From Paractinoplanes durhamensis (GTDB lineage Bacteria; Actinomycetota; Actinomycetes; Mycobacteriales; Micromonosporaceae): a stretch of DNA of 64,000 bases. Under the pieces are notes generated by a model that made no database searches, had not been told where the DNA came from, and worked only from the letters and a program-made list of their open reading frames with translations. A program made the translations under genes and the position numbers. The stretch spans positions 62,001 to 126,000 of the forward strand of contig NZ_BOML01000031.1 in the NCBI RefSeq assembly GCF_016862175.1, given 5' to 3'. This document shows, piece after piece, positions 1-8,712 of this stretch (the stretch's first letter is position 1; each line of letters opens with the position of its first letter).

Positions 1-1
1 G

Positions 2-196
2 AGCTGGTTCGACATCAACGACAAGTGGCTCGGTGGAAACACCTCGGCGGCGCTGCCGACGGGCACGACCAACTGGACCAAGCTGACCGCGGACGGGGTC
101 GCCCCGGCCGGCTCGGCCAGCATGCAGATTCACCTCAAGTCGGGCGACAACAAGGGCTCGGTCTGGTTCGACGACGTGGTGGTCACCAACTCCTGA
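2..196 (+). CDS. C-terminus of a secreted carbohydrate-binding protein (partial)
   Basis: The frame is open from the left edge and ends at TGA 194-196, giving 64 residues. The segment has the look of the last strands of a jelly-roll carbohydrate-binding module (CBM4/9/22-like): aromatic and glycine-rich, an NWTKLT strand near the middle and a closing WFDDVVV strand just before the stop. That ending is typical of CBMs at the C-terminus of secreted glycoside hydrolases and polysaccharide lyases. The catalytic part lies outside the window, so substrate and enzyme class cannot be named. Its last 67 bp overlap the end of the convergent glycosyltransferase gene. Confidence 0.6.
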   Translation, partial: SWFDINDKWLGGNTSAALPTGTTNWTKLTADGVAPAGSASMQIHLKSGDNKGSVWFDDVVVTNS

Positions 197-1329
197 TCGA
201 TCAGGGCCGGCGTCACCCCGATCCGGGCGAGCAACTCGTCGTACGCGGCGACGGTCTTCGCCCAGGACGACGGGTCGGCGTGCCGCCGGCCGACCAGGCG
301 GTCGGCGTCCCGGATCGCGGCGGACAGCCCGCCCGGGTCGCCGGCCGGCGCGAACCGGGCGCCCGGGTAGTCCTCGGCCGCCTCGACCAGTCCGCCGACC
401 GCGGTCACCACGACCGGCAGGCCGTGGCTCATCGCGATGTGCAGCGGGCCGCTCGCCGAGCTGCGCCGGTAGGGCAGCACGACCAGGTCGGCGGCCGCGA
501 AATACGCGTCCACCTCGGCGTCGGCGACGTAGCGGTTGACGAACTCGATGCGGCCGGCGGCGGGCGAGGCGGCGATCAGCTCGGCGGGCAGGGTCCAGCC
601 CTCCCAGGTCTCGCCGACCACGGTCAGGTGGTAGTCGCCGGGCAGCGTGCCGAACGCCTCGATCAGGTCCTCGAGCCCCTTGTACGGGCGGATCGTGCCG
701 AAGAACAGCAGCCGGCGCGGGCCGCCCGGGATGCGCGGCTCGGGCACCACGGCGTCGTGATGATCGAACGGCCCGTGCTTGGCCACCACCAGCGGGACGT
801 CGGTCAACGCGTACGTCTCCCGCAAGGTTTTCTGATCGAAGCGGGAGTGGACCACCACGCCGTCGGTGCGCCGCAGCAGCGGCTGGATGAACCGGCGGAC
901 GTACGCCGCGGCCAGCCGATGTTCCGCCTCGCCGGTGTCCTGCACCTCGTGGAACTCGACGATCACCCGGACGCCGGTGAGCCGCGCGGCGAGGCAGAGG
1001 ATCAGGTACGAGTGGAGCACGGTGCCGGTCCACCACTGCAAGACAAGCACTTCGGGACGAAATTTGCGCATAAATCGTACCGCGAAGGCCAGCGACGGCA
1101 TCCCCCACCAGTCGACGCCGTCGTAGACCGGGATGTCGGCGTCGTAGCTCAGCTCGCTCAGCTTGCTCCCGACGCGATCGCGCCCGGGATAGAGCCGCGC
1201 GGGGAGCAGCTGTCGCATGAGGACGGCGCCGACGTCGTGCCGGGTGTTGAGAGCGTTGGCGAGCCGGCAGGTGTAGTAACTGATCCCGGACAGGAACCGC
1301 CAGCCGGAGCCGACCACCAGGATTCGCAC
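130..1329 (-). CDS. GT4 family glycosyltransferase
   Basis: About 399 residues, GT-B fold. The N-terminus VRILVVGSGW is the usual first beta strand and glycine loop. The C-terminal half carries the nucleotide-sugar binding region, with FGTIRPYKGLEDLI and later PYRRSSASGPLHIAMSHGLP followed by VVVTAVGGL, as in RfaB/WbaZ-like GT4 enzymes. It probably adds one sugar from an NDP-sugar donor to a lipid-linked repeat unit at the cytoplasmic membrane face. I chose GTG 1329 because an AGGAA motif lies a few bases upstream and homology-like sequence begins there; the in-frame extension to 1536 reads back through the neighbour. It is the last gene of the operon, 16 bp after the previous stop. Its 3' end overlaps the convergent gene ending at 196, so this pair lacks a terminator spacer. 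Donor and acceptor are unknown. Confidence 0.85.
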   Translation of the reverse strand: MRILVVGSGWRFLSGISYYTCRLANALNTRHDVGAVLMRQLLPARLYPGRDRVGSKLSELSYDADIPVYDGVDWWGMPSLAFAVRFMRKFRPEVLVLQWWTGTVLHSYLILCLAARLTGVRVIVEFHEVQDTGEAEHRLAAAYVRRFIQPLLRRTDGVVVHSRFDQKTLRETYALTDVPLVVAKHGPFDHHDAVVPEPRIPGGPRRLLFFGTIRPYKGLEDLIEAFGTLPGDYHLTVVGETWEGWTLPAELIAASPAAGRIEFVNRYVADAEVDAYFAAADLVVLPYRRSSASGPLHIAMSHGLPVVVTAVGGLVEAAEDYPGARFAPAGDPGGLSAAIRDADRLVGRRHADPSSWAKTVAAYDELLARIGVTPALIDQELVTTTSSNQTEPLLSPDLR

Positions 1330-1345
1330 GCTATTTCCTGAAATT

Positions 1346-2599
1346 TCAGGCGATGCAGGCACGGTAGACCTCCTCGATCTGCGGGACGACCCGGGCGGCG
1401 GTGTAGTCGAGGCCGCGGCGGTAGCCGGCCGTGCGCAACCGGTCGGCCAGGTCGGGGTCGGTGAGCAGCCGCTCCAGCGCGGCGTGCAGGGCGTCCGGGT
1501 CACTCGGCGGCACGTGCAGGCCGCTCTCCCCGTCACGGATCATGTCGGCGAGCCCGCCGACCCGGGAGGCGATCAGCGGCGTACGCGCCAGAAGGGCCTC
1601 CACCGCGACCTGGCCCATCGCCTCGTTGAGCGACGGCACCACCCCGGCCGCCGCGCCGTGCCAGGCCGCCATCACCTGCGCGTGCGCGACGTCGTGCCGC
1701 ACCAGCACCCCGGGCGGCACCGGCGGGGTGTCCGGCCGCCAGGTCCCGATGCAGACCAGCGCCGGCACCGGCTCGCGGCCGGACCATTCGGCCACCAGCC
1801 GCCGGTACGCGGTGAAGAGCACGTCCACGCCCTTGTGCGGCCCGAGCGCCCCGACGAAGAGGATGTACGGCCGGTCCGGCAGCCAGTCCGGCCGCGGCGT
1901 GTCCCGGGCCAGCTCGTCGAGCCCGTCCGGGACCAGGCTGGACACCACCTGCACCGGCAGCCCGGCCGGCAGCTTCGCGTGTTCCAGGGCGCGGGCCACC
2001 GACGGCGAGATCGCGGTGAGCGCGTCGATCCCCCGGTGCCGGTGCACCCGCAGCGCGGCGGTGAGCGCCGCCGCCTTGGGCTTGCCGTACTGCGCGGAGG
2101 CGCAGGGCAGGCAGCGGGACAGCCGCGGCCCCGGCACGCAGCCGCCGCCGTTGCGGGCGAACGTCTTCTTCACGCAGGCCAGCCCGAAGTCGTGGGCGGT
2201 GTGCACGTGCGGCAGCCCGTCCGGCCCGAAGCGCAGTGGCAGGTAGCTGTACATCAGCCAGTCGTGGCTGTGCACCACGTCGTAGCCGCCGGTCCGCAGC
2301 TCGGCCCGGATGTCGGCGACGGTGAACGGGTCGGGCGCGGTCGGGTGGAACGGCTTGCCCGGGTCCTGATTGACCCGCGGCAGCAGGCTGGTCGCGACGC
2401 TGCGGACCCGCACCACCCGGACCCCGTTACGGGTCTCCGGCCCGGAGGAAGCCCCGGACGAAGCCGTGGCCGGGGTGGCCAGGGTGAGCACGGTGACCTC
2501 GTGACCGCGCCGCACCAACTCCTCGCTGCTGGTGGCGACGCTGCGTTCGAGGCCGCCGATGATCGGCGCATAGAGGTTGGTCAGCTGCAGGATCCTCAC
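1346..2599 (-). CDS. GT4 family glycosyltransferase
   Basis: 417 residues. It opens with VRILQLTNLYAPIIGGLERS, the N-terminal strand plus GG loop of GT-B enzymes that bind nucleotide sugar at the C-terminal domain. The donor-domain signature follows: PYILFVGALGPHKGVDVL near residue 240, then PSLNEAMGQVAVEALLARTP and IASRVGGL, containing the E-x7-E motif of GT4. A Cys-rich insert (CVPGPRLSRCLPC) around residues 150-165 may bind metal or be structural. The GTG start at 2599 is preceded by GGAGAG and overlaps the stop of the flippase gene in GTGA, so translation is probably coupled. Likely a cytoplasmic or membrane-peripheral transferase in repeat-unit assembly. The sugar is not deducible. Confidence 0.87.
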   Translation of the reverse strand: MRILQLTNLYAPIIGGLERSVATSSEELVRRGHEVTVLTLATPATASSGASSGPETRNGVRVVRVRSVATSLLPRVNQDPGKPFHPTAPDPFTVADIRAELRTGGYDVVHSHDWLMYSYLPLRFGPDGLPHVHTAHDFGLACVKKTFARNGGGCVPGPRLSRCLPCASAQYGKPKAAALTAALRVHRHRGIDALTAISPSVARALEHAKLPAGLPVQVVSSLVPDGLDELARDTPRPDWLPDRPYILFVGALGPHKGVDVLFTAYRRLVAEWSGREPVPALVCIGTWRPDTPPVPPGVLVRHDVAHAQVMAAWHGAAAGVVPSLNEAMGQVAVEALLARTPLIASRVGGLADMIRDGESGLHVPPSDPDALHAALERLLTDPDLADRLRTAGYRRGLDYTAARVVPQIEEVYRACIA

Positions 2600-4017
2600 G
2601 GAACTCTCCAAGATCGCGATCGGGGGCGGGAATGTGGAGAGGGGCGACGGGAGCGTGGGGCCGGGCGACCCTGGGCGGCGGGACGCGGCCCGCCGCGCGG
2701 CCGCCGAGGACGCGGCGCGACCCGCTCCCGGGCGGCGTAGCCAAAAACGCGGGCGAAACCGCAGAAGACGAACCGGACCAGGCGCCGCCGACCGGCGTTC
2801 ACCGCGATCAGCAGCGCGCCCAGGGTCTGCCCGGTCAGCCAGGCCAGCCCGGCCGCCTCGATGCCGAACGACGGCAACCACAGCCAGGTCAGGGTCAGGC
2901 ACGCGGTGGCCATCAGCACGTTGAGCCACAGGCAACGGCGCAGCTCGCCGAGCGACCGCCAGTGCGCCACCGCCAGGTTGGTGATCGCGTCCGGAATGGC
3001 GGCGAGAACCAGGATCTTCAGCAGCAGCCCACCGGCCGCCGCGTAGGCCGGACTGAACAGCCCGAGGATCCACCCACCCGCCACGAACAGCACCGCGGCC
3101 GGCACCCCGATCACGACAAGGGTCACCGCGGCGGCCCGCGGCAGCGTCGCCCCGGCCGCGTTGGTGCGCTCGGCGTAGAGCGCGGACGCCACCGCCGGCG
3201 ACACCATGAACAGCACCGACGCGGTCATCCAGGCCACGTAGAAGTGCGCGTTCTCGGCCGCCCCGAGCCGCGCGGTGACCAGCACCGGCAGGAGCGCACT
3301 GGGCCCGGCCTGGGCGAGATTGATCAGGTGGTGCCCGGTCAGCGACCCGCGGACGTGCCGCAGCTCGGTGCCGAGCCCGGCGACGGCCGGCCGGTAGCCG
3401 GGCCGCAGCCGCGGCAGGCTCCACCGCAGCGTGTACGCCGAGACGACAAGCGACGGCACCGTCCACGCGAGCACGACGGCGGACGCCGAGGCCAGCCCGG
3501 CCGCGGTCAGCCCGGCCAGCGCGAGCACCTTGCCGGCCGCCAGCGCCAGGTTGCGCCAGAGCATCCCCTGGCTGGCCCGGTGCGCCACGAAGACGTAGTC
3601 GAGCAGCATCGACGCGGTCAGCGCGACCGCGGTGGCGACCAGCGCGGCGGTGGCGGTGAAGCCGTCCAGGAAGGCGAAGTTGCCGGCCAGCCGGGGCAGC
3701 ACCAGCGCGGCCGCGATCGACGCGAACGCGGTCGCCGAGCAGCCGAGCAGCAGCCCGGCGCTGACGATCCGGGACCAGGCGGCGGTGCCGGTCTCCGGCA
3801 GCCGCTGGATGAACATGTGCCCGAGGCCGAGGTTGGCCACCATGCTGACCACGGTGGCCGCGGAGATCAGCGCGGTGGCGGTGCCGATCGCCGGCCGGGG
3901 CAGTTCGCGGGCCGCGACCATCCAGTAGAGATAGCCGAGCCCGCTGGTGCCGACCGTGCTCGCCATGATCAGGGCGCTGTTGCGGGCCAGCGAGTCCCGC
4001 CCGACGGCCTTCAGCAC
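2596..4017 (-). CDS. Wzx-like polysaccharide flippase (MATE/MVF superfamily)
   Basis: 473 residues, almost entirely hydrophobic, with about 12-14 predicted membrane spans. The N-terminus after the start (RDSLARNSALIMASTVGTSG) and the following span are typical of polysaccharide-biosynthesis flippases, which translocate undecaprenyl-linked repeat units to the outer face of the membrane. The C-terminal tail is Arg/Pro-rich and cytoplasmic. The start GTG 4017 overlaps the upstream stop by 7 bp (GTGCTGA), and the stop overlaps the downstream GTG in GTGA. Surrounded by glycosyltransferases, it is the export step of this pathway. No Wzy-type polymerase is separately recognisable; the polytopic gene at 4778 is the only candidate. 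Confidence 0.85.
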   Translation of the reverse strand: MLKAVGRDSLARNSALIMASTVGTSGLGYLYWMVAARELPRPAIGTATALISAATVVSMVANLGLGHMFIQRLPETGTAAWSRIVSAGLLLGCSATAFASIAAALVLPRLAGNFAFLDGFTATAALVATAVALTASMLLDYVFVAHRASQGMLWRNLALAAGKVLALAGLTAAGLASASAVVLAWTVPSLVVSAYTLRWSLPRLRPGYRPAVAGLGTELRHVRGSLTGHHLINLAQAGPSALLPVLVTARLGAAENAHFYVAWMTASVLFMVSPAVASALYAERTNAAGATLPRAAAVTLVVIGVPAAVLFVAGGWILGLFSPAYAAAGGLLLKILVLAAIPDAITNLAVAHWRSLGELRRCLWLNVLMATACLTLTWLWLPSFGIEAAGLAWLTGQTLGALLIAVNAGRRRLVRFVFCGFARVFGYAARERVAPRPRRPRGGPRPAAQGRPAPRSRRPSPHSRPRSRSWRVP

Positions 4018-4781
4018 GCGGCCGGCCCTCGTCCGTAGAAGACGGTGCTCGCCCCGCCCACGCTGATCTCGATGCGGTGCAGGCAGCCGGTCAGCGGAGC
4101 GGGCACGTGCACGTCGAACGAGCGGGAGGTGTCGGCGACCACGGTCACCGGGAGCGGCTTGGCGGCGGGCCGGTCGCCGACCTTGACCCGGAGTTGCGCC
4201 ACCGAGCCCGGTTCGCCGCTGCTGCGGAGCCGGACCGGCACGTCGAGGCCGGCCCGCGGGAACACCACCGGGCCGGTGATGTCGGCCGCCCAGCCGCCGA
4301 GGGCCAGGCTGGTGTAGCCGGGCTGGGCCGGGTGCGGCATCCGCACGTACGCCAAAGCAGCCGCACCCCCGATGACCGCGGTGACCACCGCCGGGATCGC
4401 GATCGCCGCGAGGGTTCGCGCGAAGCGCGGGTCCTCCGGCACCCGGCCGGACCGTTCCCGCAGCAGCGCCACCCCGCTCAGCAGCACCGCCAGCAGGGCG
4501 AGACCGGCGGTGATCGGCACCGCCCGCACCGGCACCGACAGCAGCTGCAGCACGAGCGCGACCAGCGGCAGGCTGACCAGGCCGCAGATCGCGCCGAGAC
4601 CGAACCGGGCGGCCGGCGCGACCGCCTCGGCGACCAGCACCCGCAGCCACAGCTCGCCGGTCGCGAGCAGCGTGAGCAGCAGGCAGGGCGGCAGCCACCA
4701 GCGCATCTCCGGATGCCCGGCGGCGAGGGCGAGGATCCCGGTGGCGGTGAGCGCCGCGGCGAGGAGGCGGGGGGTGGTCAC
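4011..4781 (-). CDS. Membrane protein of unknown function with exported C-terminal domain
   Basis: 256 residues. Four to five hydrophobic spans occupy roughly residues 5-150: two or three closely packed at the N-terminus, one pair around 70-105, one at about 128-148. The remaining 105 residues are soluble, beta-rich and most likely extracellular, ending near a Cys (GCLHRIEISVGG then a terminal Cys). I do not recognise a named family; the arrangement is reminiscent of DUF1616-type envelope proteins. GTG 4781 overlaps the upstream stop in GTGA, so it is translated as part of the operon. Location between a GT-C-like enzyme and the flippase suggests a role in polymerisation, chain-length control or attachment, which is inference only. 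Confidence 0.7.
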   Translation of the reverse strand: MTTPRLLAAALTATGILALAAGHPEMRWWLPPCLLLTLLATGELWLRVLVAEAVAPAARFGLGAICGLVSLPLVALVLQLLSVPVRAVPITAGLALLAVLLSGVALLRERSGRVPEDPRFARTLAAIAIPAVVTAVIGGAAALAYVRMPHPAQPGYTSLALGGWAADITGPVVFPRAGLDVPVRLRSSGEPGSVAQLRVKVGDRPAAKPLPVTVVADTSRSFDVHVPAPLTGCLHRIEISVGGASTVFYGRGPAAC

Positions 4782-6661
4782 TTCATCGCTCCGATCGCCG
4801 GGTGACCGAGGGTGGCGAAGTCGAAGCGGTAGATCGCGATGTGCCCGCTGTTGTAGATCTTGATGGTCCCCGGCATGTTGTCGAACTTGGTGAGCTGACC
4901 GAGGGTGAAGCCGGGCCGGCCGTTGTGCGGGATCGGCTCGTTCGTCTCGAAGTAGATGCCGATCTCCGGCACCTGCCGGGCCATCCGCAGGTCCACCACC
5001 AGAAAGCCGAACCGCCACGCGCTGAGCTGCCCGATCAGGTCCGGCGGCAGCGGCCGGCCGGGCTGGGTGAGGTAGACGTCGTAGGTGGGGAAGGTGACCG
5101 AGCCGGTCACCGGGTCCTGCCCGCCGAACGAGCCGAAGATCAGCCCGGAGTAACGGTCGGCGACGATCCGCAGCCGCCGGCCCTGGGTCTCGCGCAGCCA
5201 GTCGGCGGCCGCCGCGACCTCGGGGGTGAGCGCGCGGGTGTCCGAGCCGTAGACCGGCGGCCCGGGGAACCGGTAGGACGGGTTCATCCCGGCCGCGGTG
5301 TTGCCGACCAGCACGATCGCGAAGACGGTGAGCAGCCCGGCCGCGGCCTTCGCCGACCACCGGTCGAGCAGCGCGACCGCGAGCGGCGCCACCACCAGCG
5401 CGATGCCGAGGTAGCTGAACGCCCACGAGCGGCGCGCCCCCTCGGCCCCGGACGGGGTGAGGATGAGCACCGCGGCCGGGAAGTAGCAGGCGCCGATCAG
5501 CAGCATGGCCAGCGCGACCGGTTCCCGTTCCCGCTTCCGGTGGAGGTGGAACGCGGCCCCGGCCATCGCCACCAGCGCGCAGATCTGGGCGGCGAACGCG
5601 GTCTTCTGCTCCCACCAGGGCGCGATCGACTGTTTGAAGAGGGTCCGCCCGCTCTCCCCGTTGTCCTTGAACATCCCGGCGAACTGGTCGAGCGCCTTAC
5701 CCAGGTAGGGGTCGAGATAGCCGGCCGTCTTCGGCGCCACCCACAGCAGCCAGAACGTGGTCATCACCAGCGCGGCGAGGGTCAGCCCCCACGCGGTCCA
5801 GAGCACCGGACCGGCCTCCCGCCGGCGAATCGCGCGAACCGTCACCACCAGCGTGATGATCAGCATGGTGGCGATCAGGCCGAGCGCGGTCAGGTGGTGG
5901 GTGACGACGGTGGCGCCGATCAGCAGCACGGCGAGCCCGGCCTTGGCCGGCGAGCGCAGCGCGCGAACCATCGCGACCAGCGTCCACACCCACAGCGTGA
6001 TGGCCATCGACTCGTAGCCGAACTGCGTGTCGAAGAAGAGGAACGAGCTGTTCAGGCCGTAGATCAGGGCGGCGATCGCGGCGGTCCGGGCGTCCCGCCA
6101 GATCTCCTGGGCGAGCACCGCCACGCCCAGCACCATCAGCACGTGTGCGGAGATCAGCACGGCCAGTGCGGCGTGCCAGATCGAGAGGCCGGTCAGCGAC
6201 GAGACCGAGGCGACCGTGGCGTGCAGGCCGGGAAAGTCGCCGACCACCCGGACGATCGGGTTCGCCTCGAACAGGCGCCCGTCGAGCAGGATCTGGCGGC
6301 TCTGCCGCCAATGCGCAAATTCGTCGTGGTACAGCGGACCGGTCGGGTTGCGCAGGAGTTTGGGGAGAAAGGAGAAGCTTGCGTACGCGATGAGCACCGC
6401 GAGCCGCAGCCGGGCCCCGGTCGCGCGCCGTCCCGCCCAGTAGGCGACCGGCAGTGTGAAGATCAGCATGCCGAGCCAGAACAGCTCGAACGGGCGGCCC
6501 CGGCCCCATTCGGCGGCCCGGTCGGCGGCGACCAGCAGCACCGCCCCGGCCGCACCCGCGACCGTCAGCGACGCGGCACACCAGGCGGCGCTGTGGTCCC
6601 GGCGGGGGCCGGGCTCGGTGGTCTCCTCGGACCGGACGGCGGCGGGCGCGGTCAGGGTCAT
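4778..6661 (-). CDS. Polytopic GT-C-like glycosyltransferase or polymerase
   Basis: 627 residues with about 12-13 membrane spans and a soluble C-terminal domain of roughly 150 residues. The first periplasmic loop contains LYHDEFAHW near residue 120. An acidic D-E pair in that loop is the catalytic hallmark of GT-C enzymes (GT39/ArnT-like) that use polyprenyl-phosphate sugars. A GT2 gene resembling polyprenyl-phosphate sugar synthases starts the operon, which fits a lipid-linked donor. Alternatively it is a Wzy-like polymerase. ATG 6661 overlaps the preceding stop in ATGA, and the stop overlaps the next GTG in GTGA. Family assignment is from topology and motif, not from alignment. Confidence 0.7.
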   Translation of the reverse strand: MTLTAPAAVRSEETTEPGPRRDHSAAWCAASLTVAGAAGAVLLVAADRAAEWGRGRPFELFWLGMLIFTLPVAYWAGRRATGARLRLAVLIAYASFSFLPKLLRNPTGPLYHDEFAHWRQSRQILLDGRLFEANPIVRVVGDFPGLHATVASVSSLTGLSIWHAALAVLISAHVLMVLGVAVLAQEIWRDARTAAIAALIYGLNSSFLFFDTQFGYESMAITLWVWTLVAMVRALRSPAKAGLAVLLIGATVVTHHLTALGLIATMLIITLVVTVRAIRRREAGPVLWTAWGLTLAALVMTTFWLLWVAPKTAGYLDPYLGKALDQFAGMFKDNGESGRTLFKQSIAPWWEQKTAFAAQICALVAMAGAAFHLHRKREREPVALAMLLIGACYFPAAVLILTPSGAEGARRSWAFSYLGIALVVAPLAVALLDRWSAKAAAGLLTVFAIVLVGNTAAGMNPSYRFPGPPVYGSDTRALTPEVAAAADWLRETQGRRLRIVADRYSGLIFGSFGGQDPVTGSVTFPTYDVYLTQPGRPLPPDLIGQLSAWRFGFLVVDLRMARQVPEIGIYFETNEPIPHNGRPGFTLGQLTKFDNMPGTIKIYNSGHIAIYRFDFATLGHPAIGAMK

Positions 6662-7788
6662 CGTTCGGAGGCTCCCGCTCCACTCTGTTGGATGAGTCGC
6701 ACCCGCGGCGCGACATTCGCGTAGACCTCCCGGGTCTCCAGCACCACGTCGCTCCAGGTGGGCAGCGGGTGCCGGCCGAGATCGGCCCGCGCGGTCGACG
6801 CCGCGGTCCGCAGCGCGTCGGCCAGCGCGGCCTCGTCGTCCGGGTTGACCAGCCACAGCGGAACACCGGAGCCGGCCATCACGGCCAGCTCCCGGTGCGC
6901 CGGGATGAACGACGCCACGGTCGGCAGGCCGGCCGCGAGCGCGTCGGCCACCGCCATCCCGAACGCCTCGTGCGCCGAGGCGGAGACGGCCGCCGCAGCC
7001 GCCGCCATCCGCCCCGCGAACGCGTCCTCGGCCAGCCGGCCGTGGAACCGCACCCGGTCGACGAGGCCGAGCCGCCGGGCCAGCTGCTCGAGCTCGTCGC
7101 GGGCCGGGCCGGACCCGACCACGTCGAGACGGTGGTCGTCGCCGAGGTGCCGCATCGCGCGGATCACCCGGTCGACCCGCTTGTAGCGTTCGAGCCGGCC
7201 GACACAGAGGATGCGCACCCCTGGTTCGTCGGCCGGTTCGGCACCGCACCGCCCGACGAAGGTGGCCGGGTCGGTGCCATTGGGGATGACGACGATCCGG
7301 TCGGCGGCCTCCGGGAAGTCGCGTTCCAGCAGTTCCCGCTCCGCGTGGGTGACGCAGATGAGGCGGTTCGAGCGGGCCACGAGCCGCCGGCCGACCGGGC
7401 GGTAGATCGGGTGCAGTGCCCGGCGCAGCCGGCTGTGCCCGGTGCCGTGGTAGTGCGGGGTGAAGACCAGCGGAGTGTCGTTGGTAAGGGCGGCCGGCAG
7501 CGCGGCGAGGGCGTGATAGCTGTGCGCGTGCAGGACGTCGTAGCGTCCGGCGTGGTCGCGAAGGTACCGCCAGAGGGCGAGCGAGAAGCGGTAGTTCGGG
7601 GCGGCGACGGTGAGTGGGAAGCGTCGGACCAGCACCCCGTCGATCGTCTCGTCGGTGCCCACCCCGTGCTGGGTGAGCACCTCGACCTCGTCGCCGGCCG
7701 CGACCAGGGCCGCGCAGAGCCGGCGTGCGTGCGTCTCCACCCCGCCGACATCGGGGTGGTAAGCGCCGGTGACGACGCCGATCTTCAC
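6658..7788 (-). CDS. GT4 family glycosyltransferase (PimA/PimB-like)
   Basis: 376 residues. It starts VKIGVVTGAYHPDVGGVETH, the N-terminal GG-V-E loop of GT4 enzymes acting on polyprenyl or phosphatidyl acceptors. The donor half has ILCVGRLERYKRVDRVI near residue 195 and later SASAHEAFGMAVADALAAGLP, which contains the E-x7 motif binding the nucleotide sugar. The start GTG 7788 overlaps the GT2 stop in GTGA; a longer in-frame extension to 7836 would run into the GT2 gene and has no better ribosome site. Function: transfer of one hexose from an NDP-sugar onto a lipid-linked intermediate at the inner membrane face. It is the second gene of the operon. Confidence 0.87.
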   Translation of the reverse strand: MKIGVVTGAYHPDVGGVETHARRLCAALVAAGDEVEVLTQHGVGTDETIDGVLVRRFPLTVAAPNYRFSLALWRYLRDHAGRYDVLHAHSYHALAALPAALTNDTPLVFTPHYHGTGHSRLRRALHPIYRPVGRRLVARSNRLICVTHAERELLERDFPEAADRIVVIPNGTDPATFVGRCGAEPADEPGVRILCVGRLERYKRVDRVIRAMRHLGDDHRLDVVGSGPARDELEQLARRLGLVDRVRFHGRLAEDAFAGRMAAAAAAVSASAHEAFGMAVADALAAGLPTVASFIPAHRELAVMAGSGVPLWLVNPDDEAALADALRTAASTARADLGRHPLPTWSDVVLETREVYANVAPRVRLIQQSGAGASER

Positions 7789-8609
7789 CGGGCGCGCTCC
7801 GTGACACGCCGGACGGCATCGCCGCGCCGCGGCCATTCCCGGGCGATGGTCCGCAGCACCCGCAGGCCGTCGGTCATCGCGTTGAGGTTGCTCTCCCCGT
7901 GGATGCGGGCCTGCTCGAAGCTGGGCACCTCGACGATGCGCAGCCGGGCGCGGGCCGCGCGCAGGTTGAGCAGGGTCTCGATCTCGAAGCCGTCACCCCA
8001 CAGCCGGCCGTCCCGCCCTTCCGGAGCCGGGGACGTGCTGTCCAGGTCGAAGACGTCCAGGTGCCGCGCCCAGAAGGCGTTGTAGCCGTAGCAGAGGTCG
8101 CTGTAGCGGGTCCGGAACATCGTGTTGACCAGCAGGCTCAGGCACTTGTTGCCGGCGCTGCGCAGCCGGGTGATGTCGGCACTGCCGCCCGAGCCGCGGA
8201 ACCGCGACCCCTTGGCGAAGTCGGCGCCGGCCCGCAGCGCCGCGATGAAGCTCGGGATCTCCCGCGGGTCGGTCGAGCCGTCCGCGTCGATCATCACCAG
8301 GATGTCTCCGGTCGCCGCCGCGAACCCGCAGGCCAGGGCGTTGCCCTTGCCGCGCCGGTTCTGGGTGACGACGCGGATGCCGGGCATCAGGCGGCGGGCG
8401 ACCTCGACGGTGTCGTCGGTGGAGCCACCGTCGACGAGGATCACCTCGTCGACCTCGGGCAGCGCGGCCATCACGTGCGGAAGATTTCGCGCCTCGTTGA
8501 GCGCGGGGATGATGACGCTGACCAGGGGCTCGCTGGCATCTACCACCGAGGGCGGCGGCAACGCGGTACCCGCCCCAGCTGATGGGGGAACGTAGGGGAC
8601 CGTGGACAT
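7785..8609 (-). CDS. GT2 family glycosyltransferase (DPM1/GtrB-like)
   Basis: 274 residues. The GT-A nucleotide-binding region is clear: VSVIIPALNEARNLPHVM near residue 30, VDGGSTDD near 58, then the metal-binding DADGS of the DXD motif near 108 and KGSRF near 135. This is the signature of polyprenyl-phosphate mannose or glucose synthases and related GT2 enzymes. No C-terminal membrane spans follow, so it acts at the membrane surface. It could make the lipid-linked sugar used by the GT-C-like protein encoded by the third gene. It is the first gene of the seven-gene operon, with ATG at 8609; the rest follow with 4-bp overlaps. Confidence 0.87.
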   Translation of the reverse strand: MSTVPYVPPSAGAGTALPPPSVVDASEPLVSVIIPALNEARNLPHVMAALPEVDEVILVDGGSTDDTVEVARRLMPGIRVVTQNRRGKGNALACGFAAATGDILVMIDADGSTDPREIPSFIAALRAGADFAKGSRFRGSGGSADITRLRSAGNKCLSLLVNTMFRTRYSDLCYGYNAFWARHLDVFDLDSTSPAPEGRDGRLWGDGFEIETLLNLRAARARLRIVEVPSFEQARIHGESNLNAMTDGLRVLRTIAREWPRRGDAVRRVTERAR

Positions 8610-8665
8610 GACAGTTCTCCAAGGCTCGGTCGTGCGGGGAGTTACGGGGAGTTACGGCAGGCGTA

Positions 8666-8696
8666 GCCGGTGTCGCCGGACATGCGCGACACCGGC
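8666..8696 (-). terminator. Perfect 11-bp hairpin after the lectin gene
   Basis: The arms 8666-8676 and 8686-8696 are perfect reverse complements (GCCGGTGTCGC and its complement) with a 9-nt loop, starting 17 bp after the lectin stop. No U-tract follows, as is common in actinomycetes. It separates the lectin transcript from the polysaccharide operon. Confidence 0.6.
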
Positions 8697-8712
8697 GGCG
8701 CCGGTGACGGGA

